This document shows positions 1-8,058 of a DNA stretch of 64,000 nucleotides, in pieces. The notes beneath the pieces were generated by a model, which saw nothing but the letters and a program-made list of their open reading frames with translations, made no database searches and had not been told where the DNA came from. The position numbers and the translations under genes are program-made. This DNA comes from G965207335 sp965222825. Lineage in GTDB: Bacteria > Pseudomonadota > Gammaproteobacteria > PS1 > Pseudothioglobaceae. The stretch lies in contig OZ244964.1 of the NCBI GenBank assembly GCA_965222825.1, forward strand, positions 496,001-560,000. The letters are read 5' to 3'. Every line of letters begins with the position of its first letter. Within the stretch, counting starts at the first letter, position 1.

Positions 1-443
1 TCACCTAAACTACCCTTAGAAGATTCTCTAGGGGTGCGATTAATTGAGCTTTTAAACCTAGTATTGCCTAGCCCATGAAAGCCACCTTTTGCAACTATTG
101 CATTTTGCTTAGCACTTAAAATCTCAGCTATTAGCTCATCTGTTTCTAAATTATATATTTTTGTGCCTAGCGGTAAATAAATAATTAAATCTGGAGCTGA
201 TTTACCGCGTTTATTTTGTCCGCTACCATTGGCACCATTTTTTGCCTTAAATGTTTTAACTATTCTAAAATTAGATAAAGTATTTAACGAATTTGTGCCT
301 TGAACAATTATACTGCCACCATCACCGCCATCACCGCCATCTGGTCCACCAAATGGAATATATTTTTCTCGTCTAAAACTAACACAGCCGTTACCACCGT
401 TACCTGCTATTATTTTAATGCTAGCAGAATCTATGAATTTCAT
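1..443 (-). CDS. obgE: Obg family GTPase, N-terminal part (runs off the window start)
   Basis: The translation from the ATG at 443 is the glycine-rich Obg fold (GNGGNG, FGGPDGGDGGDGG, GGFHGLGN), which is diagnostic of the N-terminal domain of ObgE/CgtA. This essential GTPase associates with the 50S ribosome and acts in ribosome assembly and stress control. Only about 147 codons are inside the window; the G domain lies beyond base 1. The gene ends just before a small inverted-repeat element, and its promoter must lie in or beyond that element. The identity is seen directly from the motif; the function is known for the family. Confidence 0.93.
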   Translation of the reverse strand, partial: MKFIDSASIKIIAGNGGNGCVSFRREKYIPFGGPDGGDGGDGGSIIVQGTNSLNTLSNFRIVKTFKAKNGANGSGQNKRGKSAPDLIIYLPLGTKIYNLETDELIAEILSAKQNAIVAKGGFHGLGNTRFKSSINRTPRESSKGSLG

Positions 444-447
444 AATT

Positions 448-651
448 AGGCTGTTGCACGGTAACAAAGAATAGATAAAAATCTGCTAAAATATTTGTGT
501 TTGATGTATAAAATACGGCTCCTAGTGCCTCTAAGGGCAAATTTTATAATAACTATGTGCGTAGCACTACTTATATGAATATTGCTTTTTACATTTAAAA
601 ACACGAATATTTGAGTTATTTTTAGCATTTTGGGTGGTCGTGCAACAGCCT
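448..651. mobile_element. 204-bp MITE-like element with perfect 13-bp terminal inverted repeats
   Basis: AGGCTGTTGCACG at 448-460 is matched by its exact reverse complement at 639-651. The interior is A+T-rich and encodes no credible protein; a 60-codon open frame read leftward through it has no family resemblance. Ends containing GCTGTTGCA are common in bacterial insertion sequences of the IS5/IS6 type, so this is probably a non-autonomous derivative of one. No clean target-site duplication could be assigned. It lies between the divergent genes obgE and waaA and may carry or displace their promoters. Part of its interior (AACTATGTGCGTAGCA, from about 552) recurs near 26632. Confidence 0.6.
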
Positions 652-707
652 CGTAATAAATAATTAAAATTTAAGGCATAATTTTAACATAATTACAAAT
701 ACAAAAA

Positions 708-1967
708 ATGTTCTCACTTTTTATATACAACATAATTTATCTATTATTACTACCATTAATAATTGTAAGATTATTTATAAAAAGTTTTTATAATAAAAAT
801 TACCGTAAAAGATTATTAGAAAGATTTGCCATAATCCCAATAGCAACAACAACAAACAAACCCTTAATATGGTTACATTGCGTATCTGTTGGAGAATTTT
901 TAGCTTCAATAGCAATTATTGAGCAAATTCTAAGTGATAATAAATACCAATTATTAATAACCTCAACCACTCCAACAGGCTCTAGTGAAGTAATAAAACG
1001 CTACCATAATAAAGTTATTCATTATTATATGCCCTTTGATATTGGTTCTTTAGTGCAAAAATTTATCAATAAATTAAACCCAAAAATTTGTGTAATAATA
1101 GAAACAGAAATATGGCCAAATCTAATTAATACTGTTACAAAAAATAATATCCCCATTATTTTAGCTAATGCTAGACTATCAAATAGGTCTTGTAAAAAAT
1201 ATCAACTATTTGCTAAATTTGCTAAATTTATTATAAATAAAATTACCCTAATAGCCATGCAAAATCAACAAACACTAGATAATTTTAAATCATTAAATAT
1301 AGCTGATAATAAAACACTAATTACTGGTAATATTAAATTTGATATTGATATAGAAAAATTACCTAATTTAGCAGAACTAAAAAAAATTAGCAATAACCGT
1401 CCTATTATTTTATTAGCTAGCACTCATAAGGGCGAAGATGAGTTGATAATAACAGAATATTTAAAACATAAAAATAATTTAGAAAATGTTTTAATAGTTA
1501 TAGCACCTAGACATATAGAGCGAGTTAAGAGTATTGTTAATATTCTAAAAAAATACCAACTAACTTATACAAAACGCACAACAAAAATAGCAGTCTCAGA
1601 TGATATTAATGTGCTAATTTTAGACACCTTAGGGGAGTTAATAAGTTTTTATAAATTATGCACTATTACTTTTATAGGTGGTAGTTTAGTGCCAAGAGGC
1701 GGACATAATATTATTGAGGCTTGTGCTTTTAAAAAATGTATAATTTATGGTGAAAATATGCAGAACTTTCCTAGTTTAGCCAAGGAATTATTAGCACTAG
1801 GTGGTGCTACTAGAGTAAAAAATGCTAAGCAATTATGGCAAGTTGCAACATACTTATACAATAATAAAAACAAACAACAAGAATTAGCAGATAACGCCTA
1901 TAACTTTTTTAATAGTAATAAAGGTGCTAGTAAAAAAATATTACGCTTAATCACTAAATATATCTAA
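708..1967 (+). CDS. waaA: 3-deoxy-D-manno-octulosonic acid (Kdo) transferase
   Basis: 419 residues, close to the usual 420-425. An N-terminal hydrophobic anchor (about residues 1-22) is followed by the GT30 N-domain with HCVSVGEF, where Glu63 matches the catalytic base of WaaA. The C-terminal glycosyltransferase domain has FIGGSLVPRGGHNIIE. The enzyme transfers Kdo from CMP-Kdo to lipid IVA on the cytoplasmic face of the inner membrane, so the organism makes an LPS inner core. It has no close operon partner and is followed by a long gene-poor stretch. Identity is firm; one or two Kdo additions cannot be told from sequence. Confidence 0.95.
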   Translation: MFSLFIYNIIYLLLLPLIIVRLFIKSFYNKNYRKRLLERFAIIPIATTTNKPLIWLHCVSVGEFLASIAIIEQILSDNKYQLLITSTTPTGSSEVIKRYHNKVIHYYMPFDIGSLVQKFINKLNPKICVIIETEIWPNLINTVTKNNIPIILANARLSNRSCKKYQLFAKFAKFIINKITLIAMQNQQTLDNFKSLNIADNKTLITGNIKFDIDIEKLPNLAELKKISNNRPIILLASTHKGEDELIITEYLKHKNNLENVLIVIAPRHIERVKSIVNILKKYQLTYTKRTTKIAVSDDINVLILDTLGELISFYKLCTITFIGGSLVPRGGHNIIEACAFKKCIIYGENMQNFPSLAKELLALGGATRVKNAKQLWQVATYLYNNKNKQQELADNAYNFFNSNKGASKKILRLITKYI

Positions 1968-2043
1968 ATAAAAAATATTGATAATACTGCATTATCTTTT
2001 TTCTCATTCTTAAATACATAATAGCGTTGTCGTAAGTTATCAT

Positions 2044-2071
2044 AGTTATTTAAGTTAGACTAAATACATAA
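2044..2071. repeat. Inverted repeat downstream of waaA
   Basis: A stem of about 7-8 bp (AGTTAGA...TCTAACT) with an A+T-rich loop, lying about 80 bp after the waaA stop codon. It may end waaA transcription but is followed by only four T residues, so a terminator role is uncertain. The rest of 1968-2187 is very A+T-rich with TATAAT-like hexamers and no gene that I can see. Confidence 0.35.
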
Positions 2072-2187
2072 TCTAACTTTTGATATAATATGTAATATCT
2101 AAACTATATAAGTATTAAGTTAAGTTATCAAAATAAAATAATATTTTATAATATAATATGTTTTTTTACTAAAAAAAAGATAATCTT

Positions 2188-2538
2188 ATGAATAATACAT
2201 ATAATAAATTACTAAACAAAGACTTTCGTAACAAATTGCGTAATAACCCTGTGTAACACTTAAAGATATTGCTGATAATGGTGATTATGAGATTAATGTT
2301 GTTACTAATAGCAAAGATATTACTTATATAGTTTTTCCAAACGATAAATTGCTAGATTCAACTGAGTTGCAGGCTGGTGTTAAGGCTTCAACTGCGGGAA
2401 GCGTTGGCTCGCTAGGCTCACTAGCTACAGCAAGCACTGCTGGGGCAACTCTTACTTCTACTGCGCACTGCTAGTAGTGCATCCTCAATAGGAACAGTAG
2501 GTTCAGCAGGCTCGGTTGATTTGTTACATATTAAATAG
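2188..2538 (+). pseudogene. Frameshifted NHLP/TOMM-type RiPP precursor peptide remnant
   Basis: The ATG at 2188 opens a frame reading NKLLNKDFRNKLRNNP, then stops at TAA (about 2254) because of a shift at GTGTAACAC. In the next frame the text continues LKDIADNGDYEINVV and ITYIVFPNDKLL, then an Ala/Ser/Gly/Thr-rich stretch with repeated GS, AST and SLGS units. A second shift near 2460-2470 (GCGCACTGCTAG) breaks it again. The third segment reads ASSASSIGTVGSAGSV, then DLLHIK and stop. Order and motifs match the nitrile-hydratase-like leader peptide family: an xFRxxLxxNP helix, an EIxVVxNTxDxxYxVxP strand, then a small-residue core after an acidic EL. With both shifts repaired it would be about 116 residues. 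No maturase, cyclodehydratase or peptidase-ABC gene is in the window. Family call is inference from motif recognition; the two breaks are seen directly and could be decay or assembly error. Confidence 0.5.
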
Positions 2539-2615
2539 TCTAACCTAAATAGTCCAACCTAAATAATTTTATACAATATTTAATCATAGCACAAAAAAGA
2601 TAGTATCATAGAGCT

Positions 2616-3680
2616 ATGAATATTAGTTTGGTGTTAAAGCAAATATTGATAGCGTTAGTTGTCTTATTCAGTGCTTTTATTAACGCTAGCGATAGTATAA
2701 ATACTAAAAAATTAGGCAAATTCTTAGGTGCTGGTAGTGTAGAGATACCATCTTGGTTTAAAAATAGTTTTTTAGACTTACAAGATGATTTGCTAGAAGC
2801 ACGCTTGGAAAATCGCTTTGTGCTAATTTATTTTCATCAAAATGGTTGCCCGTATTGTGCAAAATTAGTCAATGATAATTTTCGTAATAAAGAGTTTATA
2901 GCAAAATTACGCAAAAATTTTGTCGCAATTGAAATAAATATGTGGGGCAATAGAGAGCTTACAGATTGGGCTGGTAGAGAGTTTAGTGAGAAAAGTTTTG
3001 CCCAATTTATGAAAGTCCAATTTACGCCTACTCTATTATTCTTAAAAACAAATGGCGATGTAATAATAAGATTAAATGGCTATCAATCGGTTGCTAAAAT
3101 GCACAAAGTGCTAGATTACATAACCAGTAAATCTTACAAAAAAACTACTTTTGCAGATTATAAAGATAGTTTAGCAATAACAAAACCACTAATACACATA
3201 AAATTACAACAAGCTAATTATTTTGAAACCCCACCATTTATTTTATCAAGGTCAAAACTATTACCAGCACAAAAACTACTAACTGTTATTTTTACAGAGT
3301 CTGATTGTATAGAATGTAATGAATTTTATAATGAATTTTTACTTAAACCTGAAAATGAAAAATTACTAAAAAAGACTCAGGTAGTGCAATTAAACCTCAA
3401 AGCGAAGCAAAAAATAATAACAACTACTGGTGCAAAAACAACAGCTGATAATTGGTATAAACAACTTAAACTAACCGATGTCCCTGCTATAGTATTTTTT
3501 GATGAGTTTGGTAATGAAATAATCCGTAAAGACGCATACTTAAAACACTTTCATTTTGAATCTTTGCTAGATTTTGTAGCGAATAAAGGCTATAAAAAAT
3601 ATACAAATTTTCAACGCTTTATTGAACATCGTGCAAAAACAATTATAGAGCAAGGTATTGATGTTAATATTTGGAAATGA
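2616..3680 (+). CDS. Periplasmic double-thioredoxin-fold protein (SoxW-like)
   Basis: 354 residues with an N-terminal hydrophobic signal sequence (about 1-24, ending near NASDS). The first thioredoxin-like domain (about 60-170) has YFHQNGCPYC with the redox pair Cys78/Cys81 and the cis-Pro segment FTPTLLF. A second domain (about 205-335) has a CIEC pair at 231/234 and DVPAIVFF. The first domain resembles SoxW/thioredoxin-like proteins of sulfur oxidisers, which keep periplasmic Sox or cytochrome thiols reduced; two tandem redox sites are unusual. A TauE/SafE permease gene follows 21 bp downstream, probably in the same transcript. No sox genes are present here, so the SoxW assignment is inference. 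Confidence 0.75.
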   Translation: MNISLVLKQILIALVVLFSAFINASDSINTKKLGKFLGAGSVEIPSWFKNSFLDLQDDLLEARLENRFVLIYFHQNGCPYCAKLVNDNFRNKEFIAKLRKNFVAIEINMWGNRELTDWAGREFSEKSFAQFMKVQFTPTLLFLKTNGDVIIRLNGYQSVAKMHKVLDYITSKSYKKTTFADYKDSLAITKPLIHIKLQQANYFETPPFILSRSKLLPAQKLLTVIFTESDCIECNEFYNEFLLKPENEKLLKKTQVVQLNLKAKQKIITTTGAKTTADNWYKQLKLTDVPAIVFFDEFGNEIIRKDAYLKHFHFESLLDFVANKGYKKYTNFQRFIEHRAKTIIEQGIDVNIWK

Positions 3681-3701
3681 GTTATTTTATAATTATTTAT
3701 T

Positions 3702-4460
3702 TTGCGTGAATTATTAGTATCGTTTAGTCTTATAGAATGGTTGCTACTTGGACTTATTTTTATATGGACAGGATTTGTGCGAACAGGGTTGGGTTTTGGA
3801 GGTGCGGCTTTAGGTTTGCCATTAATGTTGCTACTAGGAGAATCCCCAATATTTTGGCTACCCATTATTGGCATACATCTATTGTTTTTTTCCTCATTAA
3901 CACTTAGAAATGTTTTATTACACAAGGTAGATTGGCACTACTTAAAACAATCATTAGTTTGGATATTACCATTTGCACTAATTGGTGTTTTTGGTTTAAT
4001 AAAACTTCCATCACATATATTAATCCTAATTGTTTATTGTATTACTTTTAGTTATGCACTTATGTGGATATTTAATGTGCATGTCAGTAGTAAATATAAT
4101 TGGATAGATAAATTTTTATTAATACTAGGGGGTTATATTGCTGGATTATCATTAACAGGAGCGCCCTTAATAGTAGCAGTTTATATGCGTTATATAGCTA
4201 AACATCTACTTCGTAATACTTTGTTTACCCTATGGTTTATATTAGTTAGTATTAAAATGAGTGCTTTTATTGCCTTTGGCATTAATATTAACTGGCAAAT
4301 TGCACTTATATTGCTGCCTATTGCATATATTGGTCATTTTATTGGCTTAAAAACCCATGAGTATATACTACAAAATCAAATTTTATTTACACGAGTATTA
4401 GGTATAGGCTTGATATTAGTTAGTAGTTTAGGGATTATTAAGGTATCTATAAATAACTAA
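3702..4460 (+). CDS. TSUP-family (TauE/SafE) anion permease
   Basis: 252 residues, nearly all hydrophobic, with about eight predicted membrane segments and the TSUP signature GFVRTGLGFGGAALGLPLML near the N terminus. The family moves sulfite, sulfoacetate, thiosulfate and similar anions across the inner membrane. The frame has no upstream ATG before an in-frame TAA, so the start is taken as the TTG at 3702; it is only 21 bp after the thioredoxin gene, consistent with co-transcription. The substrate cannot be read from sequence; sulfite or another sulfur anion is inferred from the neighbours. Confidence 0.82.
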   Translation: MRELLVSFSLIEWLLLGLIFIWTGFVRTGLGFGGAALGLPLMLLLGESPIFWLPIIGIHLLFFSSLTLRNVLLHKVDWHYLKQSLVWILPFALIGVFGLIKLPSHILILIVYCITFSYALMWIFNVHVSSKYNWIDKFLLILGGYIAGLSLTGAPLIVAVYMRYIAKHLLRNTLFTLWFILVSIKMSAFIAFGININWQIALILLPIAYIGHFIGLKTHEYILQNQILFTRVLGIGLILVSSLGIIKVSINN

Positions 4461-4507
4461 TTATATAAATATATAGTATAATAATATCATTACTAGAGGC
4501 TTATCTT

Positions 4508-5101
4508 ATGAATATGCAACAAATAATAATACCAAAAAATATCTATACAAAGATAATAACTAAAATACACAGTTTAACTGTAATGTTTTTTATTGTTTTT
4601 AGTTTATTAACAAATATTGCGTTTGCCTCTTCGGCAGAAGAAATAGATATAAAAATCAATGGCACAATAAAACATTTTAAAAATAAAATATTAGGTGGTA
4701 GTGAATTTTTACAAAAAGCAAATGGGGTGTTGATTTTTCCAGATGTTATTAAAGCTGGCTTTGTAATTGGTGGTGAATACGGTGAAGGTGGCTTGCTAAT
4801 TGATGGTAAAACCGTTGATTACTATAATATTGCAAGTGCATCAATAGGATTTCAATTTGGAGTGCAATCTAAGGCAATAGTATTGGTATTTCTAAGTAAA
4901 AAAGCACTTACAGATTTTAGAATAAATGAAGGCTGGAAAGTTGGTGTTGACGGCTCAGTGGCATTACTTGAATGGGGTGCTGGTAAGAATATTAACTCTA
5001 TTAATATCGATGATCCTATTGTTGGTTTTATTTTAGATAATAAAGGCTTGATGTATAACCTAACTATTGAAGGCTCAAAGTTTACAAAAATTATTCGTTA
5101 G
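4508..5101 (+). CDS. SYLF/YSC84-domain exported protein
   Basis: 197 residues. A long basic N-region is followed by a hydrophobic signal segment (about 23-40, ending IAFASSA). The mature part has the SYLF/Ysc84 pattern: NGVLIFPDVIKAGFVIGGEYGEG, a glycine-rich middle, and GVDGSVALLEWGAG. SYLF proteins bind lipids, and bacterial members are small periplasmic or outer-membrane-associated proteins of unclear role. An in-frame ATG at 4514 is an alternative start. It has a short upstream gap of its own and is convergent with the outer-membrane barrel gene that follows. Confidence 0.78.
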   Translation: MNMQQIIIPKNIYTKIITKIHSLTVMFFIVFSLLTNIAFASSAEEIDIKINGTIKHFKNKILGGSEFLQKANGVLIFPDVIKAGFVIGGEYGEGGLLIDGKTVDYYNIASASIGFQFGVQSKAIVLVFLSKKALTDFRINEGWKVGVDGSVALLEWGAGKNINSINIDDPIVGFILDNKGLMYNLTIEGSKFTKIIR

Positions 5102-5122
5102 CAACTATTATAGTTTTATAAC

Positions 5123-5156
5123 AAAAAAATACTAGCAAAATATTATTCTATTGCTA
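5123..5156 (-). terminator. Rho-independent terminator of the outer-membrane protein gene
   Basis: Read on the minus strand, a TAGCAA stem pairs with TTGCTA across an 11-base loop and is followed within three bases by seven T residues. It sits just after the stop codon of the minus-strand barrel gene. Confidence 0.6.
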
Positions 5157-5163
5157 CAAGTGC

Positions 5164-5862
5164 CTAAAATTTAAAAGACAGTCCCAATGAAATAACAGGA
5201 TACCATTTAAGACTATTTAGCTCCCCTTCTAATTTAACTCTTTCTATTTCAACATCTCTCTCTAACAAGGAGCAGTCTATTTGTTCTAAACTACAATTAT
5301 TACTTACTAAATTTGCATCATAATTAGTATATAATGCACCAATATCAAATGATAAAGCAATGCCTGTGCCAAAAATACCATCACCATTAGGGGATGAACC
5401 ACCACCAAAACCAATATACGGTGAAAGTCTTTGAAAATCAATACCACCACTAACATTGCCAATATCGGCTACGCTATAGTGATTACCATTAAAAGTATAA
5501 CTAGCATCTGATATAGGGTTAGCTACAATATCAAAACTATTACCAATATAGTAAACACCAGCACTTATGCGAAAGACACTAGCCCCAGGATAGTAGTCAT
5601 AAATTGCTCCAAAATTTTGTAGTTTTAACTTAGCATCATACAAAACATCAGTCTTATCTAGTATAGTTTCTCTACTCCAACCATTAACATTTAAACGAAT
5701 ATCAGTATATTCGTTTAAAGTATATACATAATCTAAACCAAGCCCTAGTGTGCTAACTCTAAGCGTTATATTATTTTTATCAATATCTTCTGCTACTAAT
5801 TGATTATTCAAACTAAGTAATAGAAAAAATGTCGCTAATACGATTATTATTTTATGTTTCAT
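5164..5862 (-). CDS. Outer-membrane beta-barrel protein, function unknown
   Basis: 232 residues with a clear signal peptide (about 1-24, ending LVAED). The mature part alternates aromatic and polar residues in beta-strand-like blocks (DIRLNVNGWSRE, SAGVYYIGNSFDI, SPYIGFGGGS) and ends in ...LGLSFKF, the C-terminal aromatic signal recognised by BAM. It resembles the broad class of small proteobacterial outer-membrane barrels without a specific family match. A short periplasmic or loop insert with CSLEQIDCSLLE carries two cysteines that may form a disulfide. It stands alone and ends in its own terminator. Export and barrel fold are well supported; function is unknown. Confidence 0.7.
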   Translation of the reverse strand: MKHKIIIVLATFFLLLSLNNQLVAEDIDKNNITLRVSTLGLGLDYVYTLNEYTDIRLNVNGWSRETILDKTDVLYDAKLKLQNFGAIYDYYPGASVFRISAGVYYIGNSFDIVANPISDASYTFNGNHYSVADIGNVSGGIDFQRLSPYIGFGGGSSPNGDGIFGTGIALSFDIGALYTNYDANLVSNNCSLEQIDCSLLERDVEIERVKLEGELNSLKWYPVISLGLSFKF

Positions 5863-5920
5863 TATGTTTTATCCTAAAAATAATTATACCACTAAAATAA
5901 AATTAGATATTTTAAAAAAT

Positions 5921-7180
5921 TTAGTTTTTAGTAGTTTTTAACCTATCACTAGGGAGGATAACAAAAACTAAACCACCAGACAACACCATAACTAATGATG
6001 CTAGTAAAAAAGGTGAAGTTAGTGCCTGAGTCCATTGTGCTACTAAGCCCATTGTTAAGGCACTTATAGCATAGCCAAAATCACGCCAAAAACGATAAAT
6101 ACCAAGCAGTGTGCCGCGTTTTTCTGCTGGGCTAAAATCAGCAACAGCAGCACCTAGCGTTGGATATAGCATAGCCATACCAGCACCTATAATAGCAGAT
6201 TCTACACTCCATAATAGCACGCTATTGCTATACGGTATGCTAATTAAACCAAGAGCACATAGCCACATACCGCCTACAATTAGCACTTTTCGTCCTATTT
6301 TATCAGATAGAGGTCCCGTTACAAGTTGCAAACCTCCCCATACCACGCCATAAATTAAAATAATGGCACTACCTTCTACTAAGTTTAACCCGCTATGTAA
6401 AAAAAATACTGGTAAAAATATCCAAACTATAGAATCAGCAAATTTTTCTACCAAGCCTGCTTGGTTTAAAGATAATAGTATTTTATTGTGCCAACTTGCG
6501 TAAACAAATAATTTCGCAAGGCTTTGCTTTGGTTCTAAAATACTGGGTTTTTGTTCTAGTTTTGCAAAAGCCATAGTCTCTTTAACAAAAAATATAGCTA
6601 ATACTAAACCTAAACATATTACCACTAAACCAAATATAAATAAGCCTTGTCTTGCCCCAATTAAGTCAACAAAATAGGCAGTAATAAGCCCAGCAATAGC
6701 AACGCCAACATAGCCTGAAAATTCATTAATACCATTAACCAAGCCCTTTTGATCTAAACGGGCTAAATCTAGCTTAGAGTTAATTGTCATTGACCAACAT
6801 AAGCCTTGATTAAAACCTAAAAATAGCGTAGCAAATACAATCCAATTCCAACTCTGGGCATATAAAATCATAAAAGGAATAGGAATAGCCATAACCCAAC
6901 CCATAACAAGCACTAATTTACGCCCATAATTATCACTAAAACTACCAGCGAATAGATTCATTATTGCCTTAACCACACCAAATACAACTACAAAAGAGAC
7001 AAGTAGTAAAAATTGCTTCTTGGCTAATCCAAACTCGCTATCAGCTAAACCAGGAATAACAGTCCTAGTCATGCCTATTGTAAGACCAACTAAGAATACT
7101 TGTATTAGTTGCAGTGCTATCTGGGGAATATTTTGCATAACACCGCGTTTTATAGGTTGTTTACTTACTTCTGTTATCAT
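5921..7180 (-). CDS. Major facilitator superfamily transporter
   Basis: 419 residues with 12 predicted membrane segments. The loop 2-3 motif appears as GSFSDNYGRKLVL and its half-repeat as GPLSDKIGRKVLIV, so it is an MFS antiporter or uniporter of the inner membrane. Substrate cannot be told; the arrangement resembles drug/metabolite MFS members. It is divergent from the persulfide dioxygenase gene with an 84-bp gap, so the two probably share a regulatory region. An alternative start, MQNIPQIAL, lies 15 codons in. Confidence 0.85.
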   Translation of the reverse strand: MITEVSKQPIKRGVMQNIPQIALQLIQVFLVGLTIGMTRTVIPGLADSEFGLAKKQFLLLVSFVVVFGVVKAIMNLFAGSFSDNYGRKLVLVMGWVMAIPIPFMILYAQSWNWIVFATLFLGFNQGLCWSMTINSKLDLARLDQKGLVNGINEFSGYVGVAIAGLITAYFVDLIGARQGLFIFGLVVICLGLVLAIFFVKETMAFAKLEQKPSILEPKQSLAKLFVYASWHNKILLSLNQAGLVEKFADSIVWIFLPVFFLHSGLNLVEGSAIILIYGVVWGGLQLVTGPLSDKIGRKVLIVGGMWLCALGLISIPYSNSVLLWSVESAIIGAGMAMLYPTLGAAVADFSPAEKRGTLLGIYRFWRDFGYAISALTMGLVAQWTQALTSPFLLASLVMVLSGGLVFVILPSDRLKTTKN

Positions 7181-7264
7181 AGATAAAATAGTTTAAAAAC
7201 TAGTTAAAATACATTGGCAATTTTAGTATAAAATCTAAGATTAGTATATAAAATTTATATAATA

Positions 7265-7996
7265 ATGTTTTTATTACAAAGACAAGTTCCTAGTGATTCT
7301 TCATCGTTATCATATCTATTTGGCTGTGGTGGTAAGGGTAAGGCAATTGCTGTTGATGTCCATCAAGGTGATATTGCTTGGTTTATTACACAAGCAGAGT
7401 TAAAAAATGTTAGTATTGATTTTGTAATTGATACTCATATTCACGCTGACCACATATCAGGTGGCAGAGAATTAGCTAAGAAGTGTGGCGTAGAATATGC
7501 TTTGCACTCATCGGCTGATGTAGAATTCCCGTTTTATGTTTTAAATGATAATGATGTGTTAGTAATTGGTAATGTTAGTGTAAAAATTATGCACACGCCT
7601 GGACATACAGACGATAGTATTTGCCTATTAGTAAGTGATAATAGACGAAGCTCTAAGCCGTGGTTTATAATAACTGGGCATACTTTATTTGTTGGTAGCA
7701 CTGGTAGACCAGATTTGCACGGACAAGATGCAATAATGGCAAGAAAATTATACAATTCATTATTTAATAAAATTCTCTGTTTACCAGAATACATTGAAAT
7801 TTATCCCGGTGCCCAAGCAGGTAGTGTTTGTGGTGTTGGATTATCAGCAAAACCAGTCTCAACAATAGCATTTGAAAAGCGTTTTAACCCTGCCCTTAGT
7901 GCAGATAAAGAAACATTTATTGATATTATTTTAGCCGATATACCAAAGCAACCACTTGGTATGAAAAATATTATTAAGCAAAACATTAGTGCTTAA
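7265..7996 (+). CDS. Metallo-beta-lactamase-fold hydrolase, persulfide dioxygenase (ETHE1)-like
   Basis: 243 residues. The metal motif is DTHIHADH (His58, His60, Asp62, His63), followed by HTPGHTDDS and TGHTLFVGSTGRPDL; the last is typical of the ETHE1/Blh persulfide dioxygenase branch rather than glyoxalase II, where the second metal site is incomplete. Such enzymes oxidise glutathione persulfide to sulfite in the cytoplasm. A YeeE/YedE sulfur transporter gene lies 62 bp downstream, as in known sulfur-handling operons. Superfamily is firm; persulfide activity is inferred from motif and neighbour. Confidence 0.82.
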   Translation: MFLLQRQVPSDSSSLSYLFGCGGKGKAIAVDVHQGDIAWFITQAELKNVSIDFVIDTHIHADHISGGRELAKKCGVEYALHSSADVEFPFYVLNDNDVLVIGNVSVKIMHTPGHTDDSICLLVSDNRRSSKPWFIITGHTLFVGSTGRPDLHGQDAIMARKLYNSLFNKILCLPEYIEIYPGAQAGSVCGVGLSAKPVSTIAFEKRFNPALSADKETFIDIILADIPKQPLGMKNIIKQNISA

Positions 7997-8058
7997 AAAA
8001 TATATCAAATAAACTTTAATACTAACTATTTACCAAGTATAAAGATAATGCAAATAAT

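Noticed and set aside
446..628. A 60-codon open frame on the minus strand
   Set aside because: It is inside the inverted-repeat element, hydrophobic and low-complexity, and has no ribosome site or family likeness.
2040..2187. Several TATAAT-like sequences before the NHLP remnant
   Set aside because: In such A+T-rich DNA these occur by chance, and no convincing -35 partner at 16-18 bp stands out.
3611..3925. A 104-codon minus-strand frame across the thioredoxin/TSUP junction
   Set aside because: It overlaps two supported genes on the other strand and has no recognised features.
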